Source: Kouleothrix aurantiaca | GTDB taxonomy: Bacteria > Chloroflexota > Chloroflexia > Chloroflexales > Roseiflexaceae | DNA: 6,572 bases | Direction: 5' to 3' | NCBI GenBank assembly: GCA_001399705.1 | Contig: LJCR01000129.1 | Coordinates: 1-6,572, forward strand | Part shown: in pieces, positions 1 to 5,655 of the stretch | Numbering within the stretch: the first letter of the stretch is position 1 | Layout of the letters: every line of letters begins with the position of its first letter | Program-made: the position numbers and the translations under genes | Notes under the pieces: generated by a model | Database searches by the model: none | What the model saw: the letters and a program-made list of their open reading frames with translations, nothing else | Told to the model about the DNA's origin: nothing

Positions 1-82
1 TGGTGACCACCTCGCTTCGTTTCATCCCTCGCTCGAGCGCATCGAGCACGCGTTGTCGTAAATCGACTGAATATGCTTTCAT
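1..82 (-). CDS. IS630-family transposase, N-terminal fragment (runs off the left edge)
   Basis: The first 27 codons of a gene continue past the left edge. The peptide opens MKAYSVDLRQRVLDALERG and continues MKRSEVVT. This is the typical start of IS630/Tc1-mariner-type transposases, whose N-terminal helix-turn-helix (commonly MKxYSxDLRxRVLxAxExG) binds the element's terminal repeats. The catalytic DDE domain would lie outside the window. The start is the ATG at 82-80. A GAGGAG lies only one base before it, closer than normal, so initiation may be inefficient. It is transcribed in the same direction as the cassette genes and sits beyond the leftmost attC. It is therefore probably an insertion into the next cassette or at the array's end. 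A different helix-turn-helix protein is possible but less likely. Confidence 0.7.
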   Translation of the reverse strand, partial: MKAYSVDLRQRVLDALERGMKRSEVVT

Positions 83-205
83 GCTCCTCAGTCTATCACA
101 CGATCAATCTTTTTGCCCGCTGCTATAGGCGCTCAAAAAACATAACGATGAATGCGGGCCAGACAGACATGCGCTGTCAATCCAAAACGCCGTTGATGAA
201 TGAAC
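83..205. other. Gene-free flank between the transposase and the leftmost attC
   Basis: No convincing gene is present. The stretch should hold the end of the IS630-type element and the first bases of the next cassette. IS630 elements insert at TA dinucleotides. A CTATAG at 123-128 is one candidate junction, but I cannot identify the terminal inverted repeat because the other end is outside the window. On the - strand a TTGACA (175-180) has no matching -10 at a usable distance. Confidence 0.4.
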
Positions 206-307
206 GCCCAACGGGTTGGCGTTCAGTTGCCGCGAGCGCAGGTACAAACTTCCCTCAAAAACGACGATCTTGCGCGCGAAGCGGTCAACTGCAACGCCGT
301 GTTGGGT
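206..307 (-). repeat. attC recombination site A (closes the toxin-antitoxin cassette)
   Basis: The 102-bp site reads on the - strand from R'' ACCCAAC (307-301) to R' GTTGGGC (212-206). On the + strand GGCGTT-C-AGTTG-CCGC pairs with GCGG-T-CAACT-GC-AACGCC. This leaves an extrahelical T and an unpaired GC in the right arm, as in the other sites although the bases differ. It is shorter than its neighbours and lacks the TGCTACAAT motif. It keeps the AAAAA/CGATCT block (257-270). It lies 18 bp past the PIN gene stop. Its R'' does not match its present R' perfectly, but it matches the R' that its own cassette would have as a circle. Confidence 0.95.
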
Positions 308-325
308 GGCTCATCGTGGCAGCGC

Positions 326-712
326 CTACCAAATAACTTCTACGGGATACGAGCTAAAGATCGGGTCGGTGCTAACGAGTACTGCACCTTCACTATTTGC
401 TTGTGCAACGAGTAAGCGGTCAAAGGGATCTTTGTGAGGAGATGGTAAGCCATCGAGCCTGTAAATATGTTCCTCAGTGATCGATAAAAGGAAAACGCCG
501 TTTGTGGCTTGCTGATGAGCCACGATATCTTCTAACGGCAAGCGGAGACTGAGTTTGCCAAGCTGGCGCTTGATCTGCATTTCCCACAAACTTGTCACAC
601 TCAGAAGCAACTCATTGGCCGAATCGTTGCAAAGTGCCAGTGCCGTTTCCGATAATCGGGTGGGCTCGCTATCCCACCAAATAAAAGTGTGCGTATCCAG
701 CAGCAGTTTCAT
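326..712 (-). CDS. VapC-like PIN-domain toxin (Sll0205-type), type II toxin-antitoxin
   Basis: This 128-residue PIN-domain protein is probably a metal-dependent RNase toxin neutralised by the antitoxin encoded just upstream. The start MKLLLDTHTFIWW is typical of the Sll0205-like VapC group. Candidate acidic metal ligands are Asp6 in LLLDTH, Glu44 in SLWE, Asp95 and Asp98 in HKDPFDRLL, and Asp116 in STDP. The set is complete, so the toxin looks intact. An in-frame ATG five codons upstream exists. The ATG at 712-710 is preferred because it forms a 4-bp ATGA overlap with the antitoxin stop, which implies translational coupling, and because it gives the family's usual N-terminus. The stop is 18 bp from attC A, so the pair travels as one cassette. 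The cellular RNA target cannot be told from sequence. Confidence 0.92.
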   Translation of the reverse strand: MKLLLDTHTFIWWDSEPTRLSETALALCNDSANELLLSVTSLWEMQIKRQLGKLSLRLPLEDIVAHQQATNGVFLLSITEEHIYRLDGLPSPHKDPFDRLLVAQANSEGAVLVSTDPIFSSYPVEVIW

Positions 713-945
713 ACTGTGCCTGTCCAAAACTCGTCTGATAGCGGTGTATCAAAATCAGGACTGACAGTAATACTGCCAGCATGCAGACCAGCAACACGTC
801 GTTTCGGAGCGTTTGCAAAGGGCACAAGTCGGGCACGCGGTGTTTGGCCGTCGGTAAGAATGATTTCTGTCCCGGCAGCGACTTGTGCAACAAGCTCAAG
901 CAAACGCTGTTGTGCTTCTTGGAGTTCGATTGTTTTTGTTGTCAT
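709..945 (-). CDS. Phd/YefM-like antitoxin partner of the PIN toxin
   Basis: This 78-residue protein starts MTTKTIELQEAQQRLLELV and continues with a GTEIILTDGQTPRARLVP strand-turn-strand. That is the DNA-binding dimerisation fold of Phd/YefM antitoxins (residues 1 to about 50). The tail, GLHAGSITVSPDFDTPLSDEFW (about 53-74), resembles the toxin-wrapping C-terminus of antitoxins paired with Sll0205-type PIN toxins. A perfect AGGAGG (952-957), six bases before the ATG, fixes the start against longer readings that run back into attC B. It comes first in the pair and overlaps the toxin gene by 4 bp. In such systems antitoxin and complex usually repress their own promoter. A TTGGAG direct repeat (962-967 and 985-990) flanks the -10 and could be an operator, but this is speculative. 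Confidence 0.92.
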   Translation of the reverse strand: MTTKTIELQEAQQRLLELVAQVAAGTEIILTDGQTPRARLVPFANAPKRRVAGLHAGSITVSPDFDTPLSDEFWTGTV

Positions 946-951
946 TATTCG

Positions 952-957
952 CCTCCT
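952..957 (-). promoter_or_regulatory. Shine-Dalgarno AGGAGG of the antitoxin gene
   Basis: A perfect AGGAGG lies 6 bp upstream of the ATG at 945. It decides this start over in-frame upstream ATGs lying in or near attC B. Confidence 0.9.
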
Positions 958-970
958 GAGTTTGGAGGGA

Positions 971-999
971 ATTGTAGCCGAGTATTGGAGTGATGTAAA
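971..999 (-). promoter_or_regulatory. Sigma-70-type promoter of the toxin-antitoxin pair
   Basis: On the - strand TTTACA (999-994) is followed after exactly 17 bp by TACAAT (976-971). Each hexamer matches the housekeeping consensus in five of six positions. Transcription would begin near 964-965, giving a short leader with AGGAGG at 957-952. The promoter lies inside the cassette, between attC B and the gene, so it moves with the genes. This agrees with the known habit of toxin-antitoxin cassettes to carry their own promoters. Confidence 0.85.
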
Positions 1000-1066
1000 G
1001 GCAAATGTGTGTTGAGGGAAAGACCTGAAGAGCAAGCTCCTGTCGGCGCGAGGAAACTGGTGTGCC

Positions 1067-1194
1067 ACCCAACGGGTTGCGCTTTAGCGGCGCCGCTGCA
1101 ATAAATGGCAAGCACATTGTAGCAGAAACTGGCGCTGAAAAACGCCCGATCTTGCTCGACGCGAAGCGGCGTCCGCTGCAAGCGCGTGTTGGGC
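1067..1194 (-). repeat. attC recombination site B (closes gene-free cassette 1073-1585)
   Basis: The 128-bp site reads on the - strand from R'' GCCCAAC (1194-1188) to R' GTTGGGT (1073-1067). On the + strand GCGCTT-T-AGCGG-CGCCGC pairs with GCGGCG-T-CCGCT-GC-AAGCGC. It contains TGCTACAAT on the - strand (1124-1116) and AAAAACGCC-CGATCT (1138-1152). The R' ends in T because its last six bases belong to the neighbouring toxin-antitoxin cassette. Confidence 0.96.
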
Positions 1195-1579
1195 GAGAGC
1201 ACTGATAGAAAGCCAAACTGAAGCATGAGCCACCAGCGTTGAAGCGATATGAGCAGCTGCGCTCGGCTGAACTACACTGACCGGAACCACATTCAGCACA
1301 ACGGGCGCTCGCACCACGCAGGGTTGAGATCACGCGACCCGGAACCACGTGGCATAACGAGCATTCGAATCAGGCTGGTGTGTACCAAGCGTTAAACAGA
1401 ACCACGTCAGCACAACGAGCAATCGTACCACGCAGGGTTGAGACAGCGTTGACGGTGTCACGCGGCACAACGGGCCTTGATCCCACGTTCGATTCGTTCC
1501 TTCTTGGCAGCAGAGCATTCTTGTGGCGAAGCACCAGAAAGTGCAGGTTGTGGTCGAGACACGTTTTCGCCTAAGACTC
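1195..1579 (-). other. Body of an ORF-less integron cassette with 58-bp tandem repeats
   Basis: This 385-bp stretch between two attC sites has no convincing gene on either strand. It holds about five degenerate tandem units of 56-58 bp, best seen on the + strand from GGAACCAC-like starts near 1226, 1283, 1341, 1398 and 1454. A CCACGCAGGGTTGAGA block recurs within units (1315-1328 region, 1429-1443). The period is not a multiple of three, so one reading frame cannot pass through all units, which argues against a repeat protein. The cassette at 4514-4903 is homologous along its whole length. Function is unknown: a structured RNA, a regulatory or spacer cassette, or a decayed gene are all possible. 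Confidence 0.75.
1226..1510. repeat. Degenerate 58-bp tandem repeats, copy 1
   Basis: About five units start at 1226 (weak), 1283, 1341, 1398 and 1454, spaced 56 to 58 bp. The + strand consensus begins GGAACCACATTCAGCACAAC and runs on through GGGCG-CTCG to CCACGCAGGGTTGAGA. The last unit has GTGTCACGCGGCACAACGGG in place of the standard opening. Confidence 0.75.
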
Positions 1580-1708
1580 GCCCAACGGGTTGCGCTTTAG
1601 CGGCGCCGCCACCGATTGATGGCAAGCACATTGTAGCAGAACCTGACGCTGAAAAACGCATGATCTCGCTCGACGCGAAGCGGCGTCCGCTGCAAGCGCG
1701 TGTTGGGC
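1580..1708 (-). repeat. attC recombination site C (closes the membrane-protein cassette)
   Basis: The 129-bp site runs on the - strand from R'' GCCCAAC (1708-1702) to R' GTTGGGC (1586-1580). Its stem arms are identical to those of site B, with the same extrahelical T and GC. TGCTACAAT lies at 1638-1630 on the - strand. The A-run block here reads TGATCT where the other eight sites read CGATCT. It starts 23 bp past the stop of the membrane-protein gene. Confidence 0.96.
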
Positions 1709-1731
1709 CGATAGTTGAACTGGTCAGCACG

Positions 1732-2454
1732 TTAGGGTGCTGTGTACGTGAGTGTTGTGAGATTTTCTTGTATCTCTGGATAGTTATTGCGCCGTATCCA
1801 AATTATTTGTTGTTGGCGATCAATGACAACCGAAACGGCTTCCCCCCGCGGAAATGAACATTGTAATGTCACAAGAACGCCTGTTGTAGCTGTGCTGAAG
1901 TCTCGACAATTTTGTGAGGTGTCCTCTACGACTTGTTCGTAGAATGCTCCATCACTGCGCGTTACAATCAGCACGAGTTCACCAAAATCGAGATCATTTG
2001 AGTCGCGTTGCGTCAAGTGAATGCGATAGCCCGCGATATTCGTCGACGCTCGATCGGGGGCAGTAAGCGAAAGAATGAATACGCTCAAGCCAAGAAAAAG
2101 AATACAACTGCTCAGAATGCACACAATCACTGTGATGATGCCGAGCACTCGGCGCAGGGTATGAGGGAAAGAGGTATACATTCGTAGTAGTGGCGCAGAT
2201 ATAACGCGAGCACCAAGGATGCTGAGGGCGACGCTCAGACAAAAGCGTGTAAGGATAATCGGATCGGCAACGGTGTCTTTGAGTAGATGATCATTCGATT
2301 GCCAAGCCTGAAGGCCAAGAAGATCAGTTAGCGCATTGCCGCTCAACCAGAGAACAGTAAACAAGGCAATGCTTATGAGTAAATAGAACAACCAAGCCCG
2401 CCAAAATAGATAAGCAGTGTGTGTAGGCTGCGATGTAAGGAATCGATGATGCAT
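1732..2454 (-). CDS. Hypothetical three-helix membrane protein with C-terminal soluble domain
   Basis: This 240-residue protein belongs to no family I recognise. Three hydrophobic segments are clear: about 20-40 (WLFYLLISIALFTVLWL), 67-90 and 104-130. The Arg-rich loop after the second (RMYTSFPHTLRR) suggests the N-terminus and this loop are cytoplasmic. The roughly 110-residue C-terminal domain would then be outside the membrane. That domain looks beta-rich and holds two cysteines (Cys183, Cys199) that could form a disulfide. The start is the ATG at 2454, with a weak GGAA six bases before it. A longer reading frame runs back into attC D and is judged spurious. Only 35 bp separate the start from attC D, leaving little room for a separate promoter. 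The stop is 23 bp from attC C. Confidence 0.8.
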   Translation of the reverse strand: MHHRFLTSQPTHTAYLFWRAWLFYLLISIALFTVLWLSGNALTDLLGLQAWQSNDHLLKDTVADPIILTRFCLSVALSILGARVISAPLLRMYTSFPHTLRRVLGIITVIVCILSSCILFLGLSVFILSLTAPDRASTNIAGYRIHLTQRDSNDLDFGELVLIVTRSDGAFYEQVVEDTSQNCRDFSTATTGVLVTLQCSFPRGEAVSVVIDRQQQIIWIRRNNYPEIQENLTTLTYTAP

Positions 2455-2489
2455 AATTGTTTCCAGGTGAGATTTGAGGACGTGCTCAG

Positions 2490-2618
2490 GCCCAACGAGT
2501 TGCGCTTTAGCGGCGCCGCCACCAATTGATGGCAATTACATTGTAGCAGAAACTGGCGCTGAAAAACGCACGATCTCGCTCGACGCGAAGCGGCGTCCGC
2601 TGCAAGCGCGTGTTGGGC
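2490..2618 (-). repeat. attC recombination site D (closes the acetyltransferase cassette)
   Basis: The 129-bp site runs on the - strand from R'' GCCCAAC (2618-2612) to R' GTTGGGC (2496-2490). It has the standard stem with extrahelical T. TGCTACAAT lies at 2548-2540 on the - strand. The spacer next to R' reads GAGTT rather than the usual GGGTT on the + strand. It starts 34 bp past the stop of the GNAT gene. Confidence 0.96.
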
Positions 2619-2652
2619 TACCAGTTTGCCGCCACGTTGCATTGTGATCAAC

Positions 2653-3552
2653 TCACGCTGAAACGGGGTTACTACGAACATACCATTGTAGCGTCCATCG
2701 CACCTCAAACCCGACCGCTTTATAGAGTTTCCACGCAGCTTGTTCTTCTGCTTCAACAATCACCATTGCGCGTCCGGCTCCGTGCGCTTGCATTCGGCGC
2801 AGACCTTCTTCGAGGACAGCGCGTGCCAATCCTTTGCGACGAAACTCTGGTGCCGTTCCTACTGGCTCGAACTGCCCAACTCGGCTTTCTCCATCAACCC
2901 AGCACATTGCAAATGCCGCAAACTGCCCATCTGGCGAAACCGCTACCAGATCCAGATCGCGATTGTAACCGGGCGAGCGCATGAACTGACGATATCGTTC
3001 GATTAATGGAGGAGCCTCAAACGCAGCAGCGAGCACCGTTGCGCGTACATCTGCTTCATGCTCATCGCTGATCGAGCGCACAACAAAGCCGGTTGGCAAC
3101 TGTAGCTCTGGAGGATGAGCCGTGAGCAATTGGTCGAGATAGAGCCAATCACCAGCCGCTTGATAGCCACGTTCCGTGAGAAGCTTTACACGGAATGTGT
3201 CGTTTGAATTGACAAGCGTGGAATTGCGACGATTGCTTGAAAGATGCTGCTCGGCCCACTGGAGCATTTCGGCTTCAAGCGCGCTTCCGCGATGTGTCGG
3301 ATGGATTTGCAGCGTAAAGCCGCCAAACGGAGGATAGAGCAAGACAAAGCCAAGGATATCGCCGTTCTGATCTTCCCAAAGCTGAACAAGCGAGGCTGGA
3401 GGATACTCGGCGAGCATATGAAACATCTGCCAGGTGAGATCGCCGGGATGTAACACGTAGGTATGAGGCGCATCAGGACGCAAGAAGCTGAGAAACTGGG
3501 AGAGGCGGGTGAAATCATCAGAATGGTAATAGGGGCGATTGGTTATGAGCAT
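2653..3552 (-). CDS. Tandem GNAT-family N-acetyltransferase
   Basis: This 299-residue protein appears to have two GNAT folds, which would use acetyl-CoA to acylate an amine. The C-terminal one (about 155-295) has a good motif A: VGQFEPVGTAPEFRRKGLAR (225-244), whose RRKGLA is the pyrophosphate-binding loop. A typical late motif follows, AAWKLYKAVGFEV (272-284). The N-terminal half (about 10-142) keeps the fold's outline (GDILGFVLLYPPF, then FRVKLLTERGYQ) but no clear CoA loop, so it may be catalytically dead. Two-domain proteins such as mycothiol synthase share this layout, but nothing shows the same substrate. The start is the ATG at 3552, with AAGGAG (3563-3558) five bases before it. Extending upstream runs into attC E. 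The substrate is unknown. Resistance or small-molecule modification is typical for cassette GNATs. Confidence 0.9.
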   Translation of the reverse strand: MLITNRPYYHSDDFTRLSQFLSFLRPDAPHTYVLHPGDLTWQMFHMLAEYPPASLVQLWEDQNGDILGFVLLYPPFGGFTLQIHPTHRGSALEAEMLQWAEQHLSSNRRNSTLVNSNDTFRVKLLTERGYQAAGDWLYLDQLLTAHPPELQLPTGFVVRSISDEHEADVRATVLAAAFEAPPLIERYRQFMRSPGYNRDLDLVAVSPDGQFAAFAMCWVDGESRVGQFEPVGTAPEFRRKGLARAVLEEGLRRMQAHGAGRAMVIVEAEEQAAWKLYKAVGFEVRWTLQWYVRSNPVSA

Positions 3553-3609
3553 CAACGCTCCTTCTTGTGGTTGACGGAAAACGTATGGCGATATGTTTGA
3601 TAACTGGTG

Positions 3610-3737
3610 GCCCAACGGGTTGCGCTTTAGCGGCGCCGCCCCAATTGATGGCTGCCACATTGTAGCAGATACTGTAATTGAAAAACGCACGATCTTGCTC
3701 GACGCGAAGCGGTGTCCGCTGCAAGCGCGTGTTGGGC
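3610..3737 (-). repeat. attC recombination site E (closes the GyrI-like cassette)
   Basis: The 128-bp site runs on the - strand from R'' GCCCAAC (3737-3731) to R' GTTGGGC (3616-3610). The right arm has GCGGTG in place of GCGGCG, which turns one pair of the stem into a wobble or mismatch. The extrahelical T and GC are conserved. TGCTACAAT lies at 3667-3659 on the - strand. Confidence 0.96.
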
Positions 3738-3776
3738 CTCAGCGTATTACGTGATTTCCTGGTATTTCTGGAGCGC

Positions 3777-4289
3777 TCAATCGCACAATCTGATTGCCAG
3801 ATCAACATCCCACTTCTTCTTTCGAGGTTCCGTTCGATAATCGGTGAGGTACGCTTCGTAGCGACAGCCAAATGCATCACCATTCGGCGTGTCTTCCCGA
3901 TCAACGTTCAGGTTCTGCTCGTTCAGCCAGCGCACCAATGCTTGATTTCCTCGCAATGCATACCGTGAATAGGTCAGATGGGCATAGCGTCCAGCCGGTA
4001 ACATCCCCGCTTTGACACGCTCATCGCCCAGATGTGCGACCGTCACAACAAACCCCGCTTCGACATCCATCAACCCATTCATATCAATCACGTGATAGCG
4101 AAGAAAATACGGGCCCTGGTCCGCGAAACCGTGAGTGTTGACCCACTGGCGCAGTTCTTTAAAGAGCGTATCTATCTGAGCAAACATGCCTTCAAACGGC
4201 GTGATGATACGAAGGCCGACAGAATGTCTCGCCGTGCGATGATCGATTCCTGGCGAACCGATCTCTGGTGGAAATTGTACACGTTTCAT
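3777..4289 (-). CDS. Stand-alone GyrI-like (effector-binding domain) protein
   Basis: This 170-residue protein matches the GyrI-like/bacterial effector-binding domain found in SbmC/GyrI and at the C-termini of AraC- and MerR-type activators. Visible landmarks are VGLRIITPFEGMFAQIDTLF (24-43), MDVEAGFVV (74-82), LPAGRYAHLTYSR (97-109) and the final RYEAYLTDYRTEPRKKKWDV (143-162), which carries the family's conserved Glu145. No DNA-binding domain is attached. It may therefore bind a small molecule or a protein partner alone. Family members include a gyrase inhibitor and proteins that bind or hydrolyse xenobiotics. The start is the ATG at 4289. Its Shine-Dalgarno is poor, so the exact start is less certain than the gene. 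The stop is 39 bp from attC E. Confidence 0.85.
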   Translation of the reverse strand: MKRVQFPPEIGSPGIDHRTARHSVGLRIITPFEGMFAQIDTLFKELRQWVNTHGFADQGPYFLRYHVIDMNGLMDVEAGFVVTVAHLGDERVKAGMLPAGRYAHLTYSRYALRGNQALVRWLNEQNLNVDREDTPNGDAFGCRYEAYLTDYRTEPRKKKWDVDLAIRLCD

Positions 4290-4388
4290 CAGACATTCTC
4301 TTTCGGAGACAGACCTGTATGATCATGCCTGCGGCGTGAACGAGAATACTAGTATCCATCTTCGCCCTGCGGCAGAGCTTCGCTGGAG

Positions 4389-4513
4389 GCCCAACGGGTT
4401 TGCCGTTTAGCGGCGCGCTGTTGGGTGCGAAAGAAAACTCTGTACGAAATGATCTTCTGAAAAAGCCCCGATCTCGTAGCGCAAAGCGCGTCCGCTGCAA
4501 CGGCGGGTTGGGC
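4389..4513 (-). repeat. attC recombination site F, divergent type (closes gene-free cassette 4395-4909)
   Basis: The 125-bp site runs on the - strand from R'' GCCCAAC (4513-4507) to R' GTTGGGC (4395-4389). On the + strand GCCGTT-T-AGCGG-CGCGC pairs with GCGCG-T-CCGCT-GC-AACGGC. The extrahelical T and GC are kept while the paired bases co-vary. The centre differs from the common type: there is no TGCTACAAT, but AAAAAGCCC-CGATCT is kept. Confidence 0.95.
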
Positions 4514-4903
4514 GCGAGCTTTGATAAACGGCCGAGTTGAAGCATACGCCAACTACCTTAACGCGACACGAGCAACTGCGCCTGGCTAAACCACGTTGCC
4601 CAGAACCACATTCAGCATAACAGGCCTTCGCACCACGCAGGGTTGAGAAAACGCTGAACGGAACCACATTCAGCACCACGAGCGTTCATTCCACGATGAA
4701 TTGCATCAAGCCTTACCCGGAACCACAATCAGCATACGGCGGGCGCTCGTACCACGCAGGGTTGAGAAAACGCTGACAGTATCACGCGGCACAACGGGCG
4801 TTCATCCCACGCTCGATTCGTTCCTTCGTGGCTGCAGTGCGTTCTTCTGCCGAAAAGACAGAAAGCGACCGACGAGATCGAGACTCCTTCAGAGCCGAGA
4901 CGC
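4514..4903 (-). other. Body of a second ORF-less cassette, homologous to 1195-1579
   Basis: This 390-bp stretch between attC F and G has no convincing gene. It is homologous to the other gene-free cassette from end to end. Near attC the two read GAGCTTTGATAAAC and GAGCACTGATAGAA. At the far end both hold GATTCGTTCCTTC and a GAGAC block. Whole cassette lengths are nearly equal (515 and 513 bp). A short shared reading frame on the - strand ends KERIERGMNARCAA (KERIERGIKARCAA in the other) but has no common start codon. Function is unknown. Confidence 0.75.
4544..4835. repeat. Degenerate 58-bp tandem repeats, copy 2
   Basis: About five units begin near 4544 (weak), 4602, 4660, 4719 and 4778, spaced 58-59 bp. 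Each opens on the + strand with a form of GGAACCACATTCAGCA. CCACGCAGGGTTGAGAAAAC occurs in the second and fourth units (near 4632 and 4751). The period again breaks any single reading frame. Confidence 0.75.
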
Positions 4904-5032
4904 GCCCAACGGGTTGCGCTTTAGCGGCGCCGCCGCTGATAAATGGCAGCCACATTATAGCAGATAGTGACACTGAAAAACGCACGATCTCGCACGACGC
5001 GAAGCGGCGTCCGCTGCAAGCGCGTGTTGGGC
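4904..5032 (-). repeat. attC recombination site G (closes the GRAM/PH-like cassette)
   Basis: The 129-bp site runs on the - strand from R'' GCCCAAC (5032-5026) to R' GTTGGGC (4910-4904), with the standard stem and extrahelical T and GC. Here the internal motif is TGCTATAAT (4962-4954 on the - strand), a perfect extended -10. It lies only 9 bp past the stop of its gene. Confidence 0.96.
4954..4962 (-). promoter_or_regulatory. Candidate extended -10 promoter inside attC G
   Basis: TGCTATAAT on the - strand matches the extended -10 consensus TGnTATAAT exactly. It would direct transcription out of attC G into the next cassette. There is no good -35 hexamer at 16-18 bp, but extended -10 promoters can work without one. 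Sites B, C, D, E and I have TGCTACAAT at the same place. Whether it works is inference. Confidence 0.45.
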
Positions 5033-5041
5033 ACACGTGTG

Positions 5042-5548
5042 TTACAGATTCTCGTGAGCATTCTCGGCAATCTGCATCTGAATTGCCTTGCTCCACGCAT
5101 GCCTTTGGCCGACAACAAAGCGCTGATTTTGATGGTGTCGCGTCCGAATCGCTAAATGCATCAAGGTTGTAATCCCTGAGCGGATTTGCGTAATTTCAGT
5201 GATTGGCGTAGAAAGCTGGTATGGTTGTTGCATCAACCTGTGAGCTTGAAAGATCAAGCGCTGATTCGTAAGAAAAAGCCAGCCGCCCATTGCGATGAGA
5301 CCCACAAAATGATTTGCAGGACTGACTTTGAGGATTTGCTCATTTGGTTGGAGAAGTGGCGTGATTGGTTGCTGAAGTTGCGGCAAGGTGCTGATCTTTG
5401 CCATGCTTAGCCCAAACAAGATGCTTGCGAAAAGAGTTGTGAAAATCGTGAGTAGCATACTTGAGTGAGTAAATGTTGCAAAGAATATTCCCATCACAAG
5501 GCCAAAAGGGATTCCTGTGATGATTGCTGTCTTGAAGAACGATTGCAC
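5042..5548 (-). CDS. Membrane-anchored GRAM/bacterial PH-like domain protein
   Basis: This 168-residue protein has two hydrophobic segments (about 8-27 and 31-49) that form a membrane hairpin. A soluble domain (about 68-155) follows, probably cytoplasmic. Its centre, GWLFLTNQRLIFQAHRL (89-105), is the beta-strand signature of GRAM and bacterial PH-like domains (x-L-T-N-x-R-L-I-F). These often bind lipids or proteins at the membrane. The region is Gln-rich before the domain. The start is a GTG at 5548, supported by AGGAAG (5561-5556) seven bases before it. The first clear internal ATG (codon 19) would cut into the first helix. The stop is 9 bp from attC G. The precise role is unknown. Confidence 0.8.
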   Translation of the reverse strand: MQSFFKTAIITGIPFGLVMGIFFATFTHSSMLLTIFTTLFASILFGLSMAKISTLPQLQQPITPLLQPNEQILKVSPANHFVGLIAMGGWLFLTNQRLIFQAHRLMQQPYQLSTPITEITQIRSGITTLMHLAIRTRHHQNQRFVVGQRHAWSKAIQMQIAENAHENL

Positions 5549-5595
5549 GATTGAACTTCCTATTTAGTAAAAACTGAGAACAATTGAGTTATGAA

Positions 5596-5627
5596 ATGAT
5601 TGTCTGCTCCCGAATAAGAACAATCAT
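5596..5627. promoter_or_regulatory. Inverted repeat upstream of the GRAM/PH-like gene
   Basis: ATGATTGT (5596-5603) and ACAATCAT (5620-5627) form a perfect 8-bp inverted repeat with a 16-bp centre, 47 to 79 bp upstream of the GTG start. It could be an operator or a leader hairpin. Eight-base repeats also arise by chance in AT-rich DNA. No convincing promoter hexamer pair is visible beside it. Confidence 0.3.
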
Positions 5628-5655
5628 CGTTTCCTGGCAGTGATTTGTTAAGTGT

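Noticed and set aside
175..180. TTGACA on the - strand as a -35 for the transposase
   Set aside because: No acceptable -10 lies 15-19 bp downstream.
896..1348. Open frames that read through attC sites (for example 896-1348, 945-1226, 3518-3904, 4921-5118), giving peptides such as NTRLQRTPLRVEQDRAFF or PTRACSGRRFAS
   Set aside because: The shared peptides are the translated attC stems, read in several frames. They have no ribosome sites or independent conservation.
1226..1510. The 58-bp repeats as a CRISPR array or a repeat protein
   Set aside because: Units are contiguous and degenerate with no unique spacers, and a period of 56-59 bp shifts the reading frame between units.
1458..1579. Short - strand frame ending KERIERGIKARCAA, shared with the other gene-free cassette (KERIERGMNARCAA, ending at 4782)
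   Set aside because: No common start codon lies inside the cassette, the frame opens only by running through attC, and the similarity is no stronger than in the rest of the cassette.
2610..2984. + strand open frames opposite the GNAT gene (also 3244-3453)
   Set aside because: They are antisense shadows of a gene with clear motifs and a good ribosome site on the - strand.
4192..4359. Small frame starting MDTSILVHAAGMIIQ that overlaps the start of the GyrI-like gene
   Set aside because: It runs out of frame with the clear GyrI-like protein, has no family resemblance, and its 3' half is simply the other frame of that gene.
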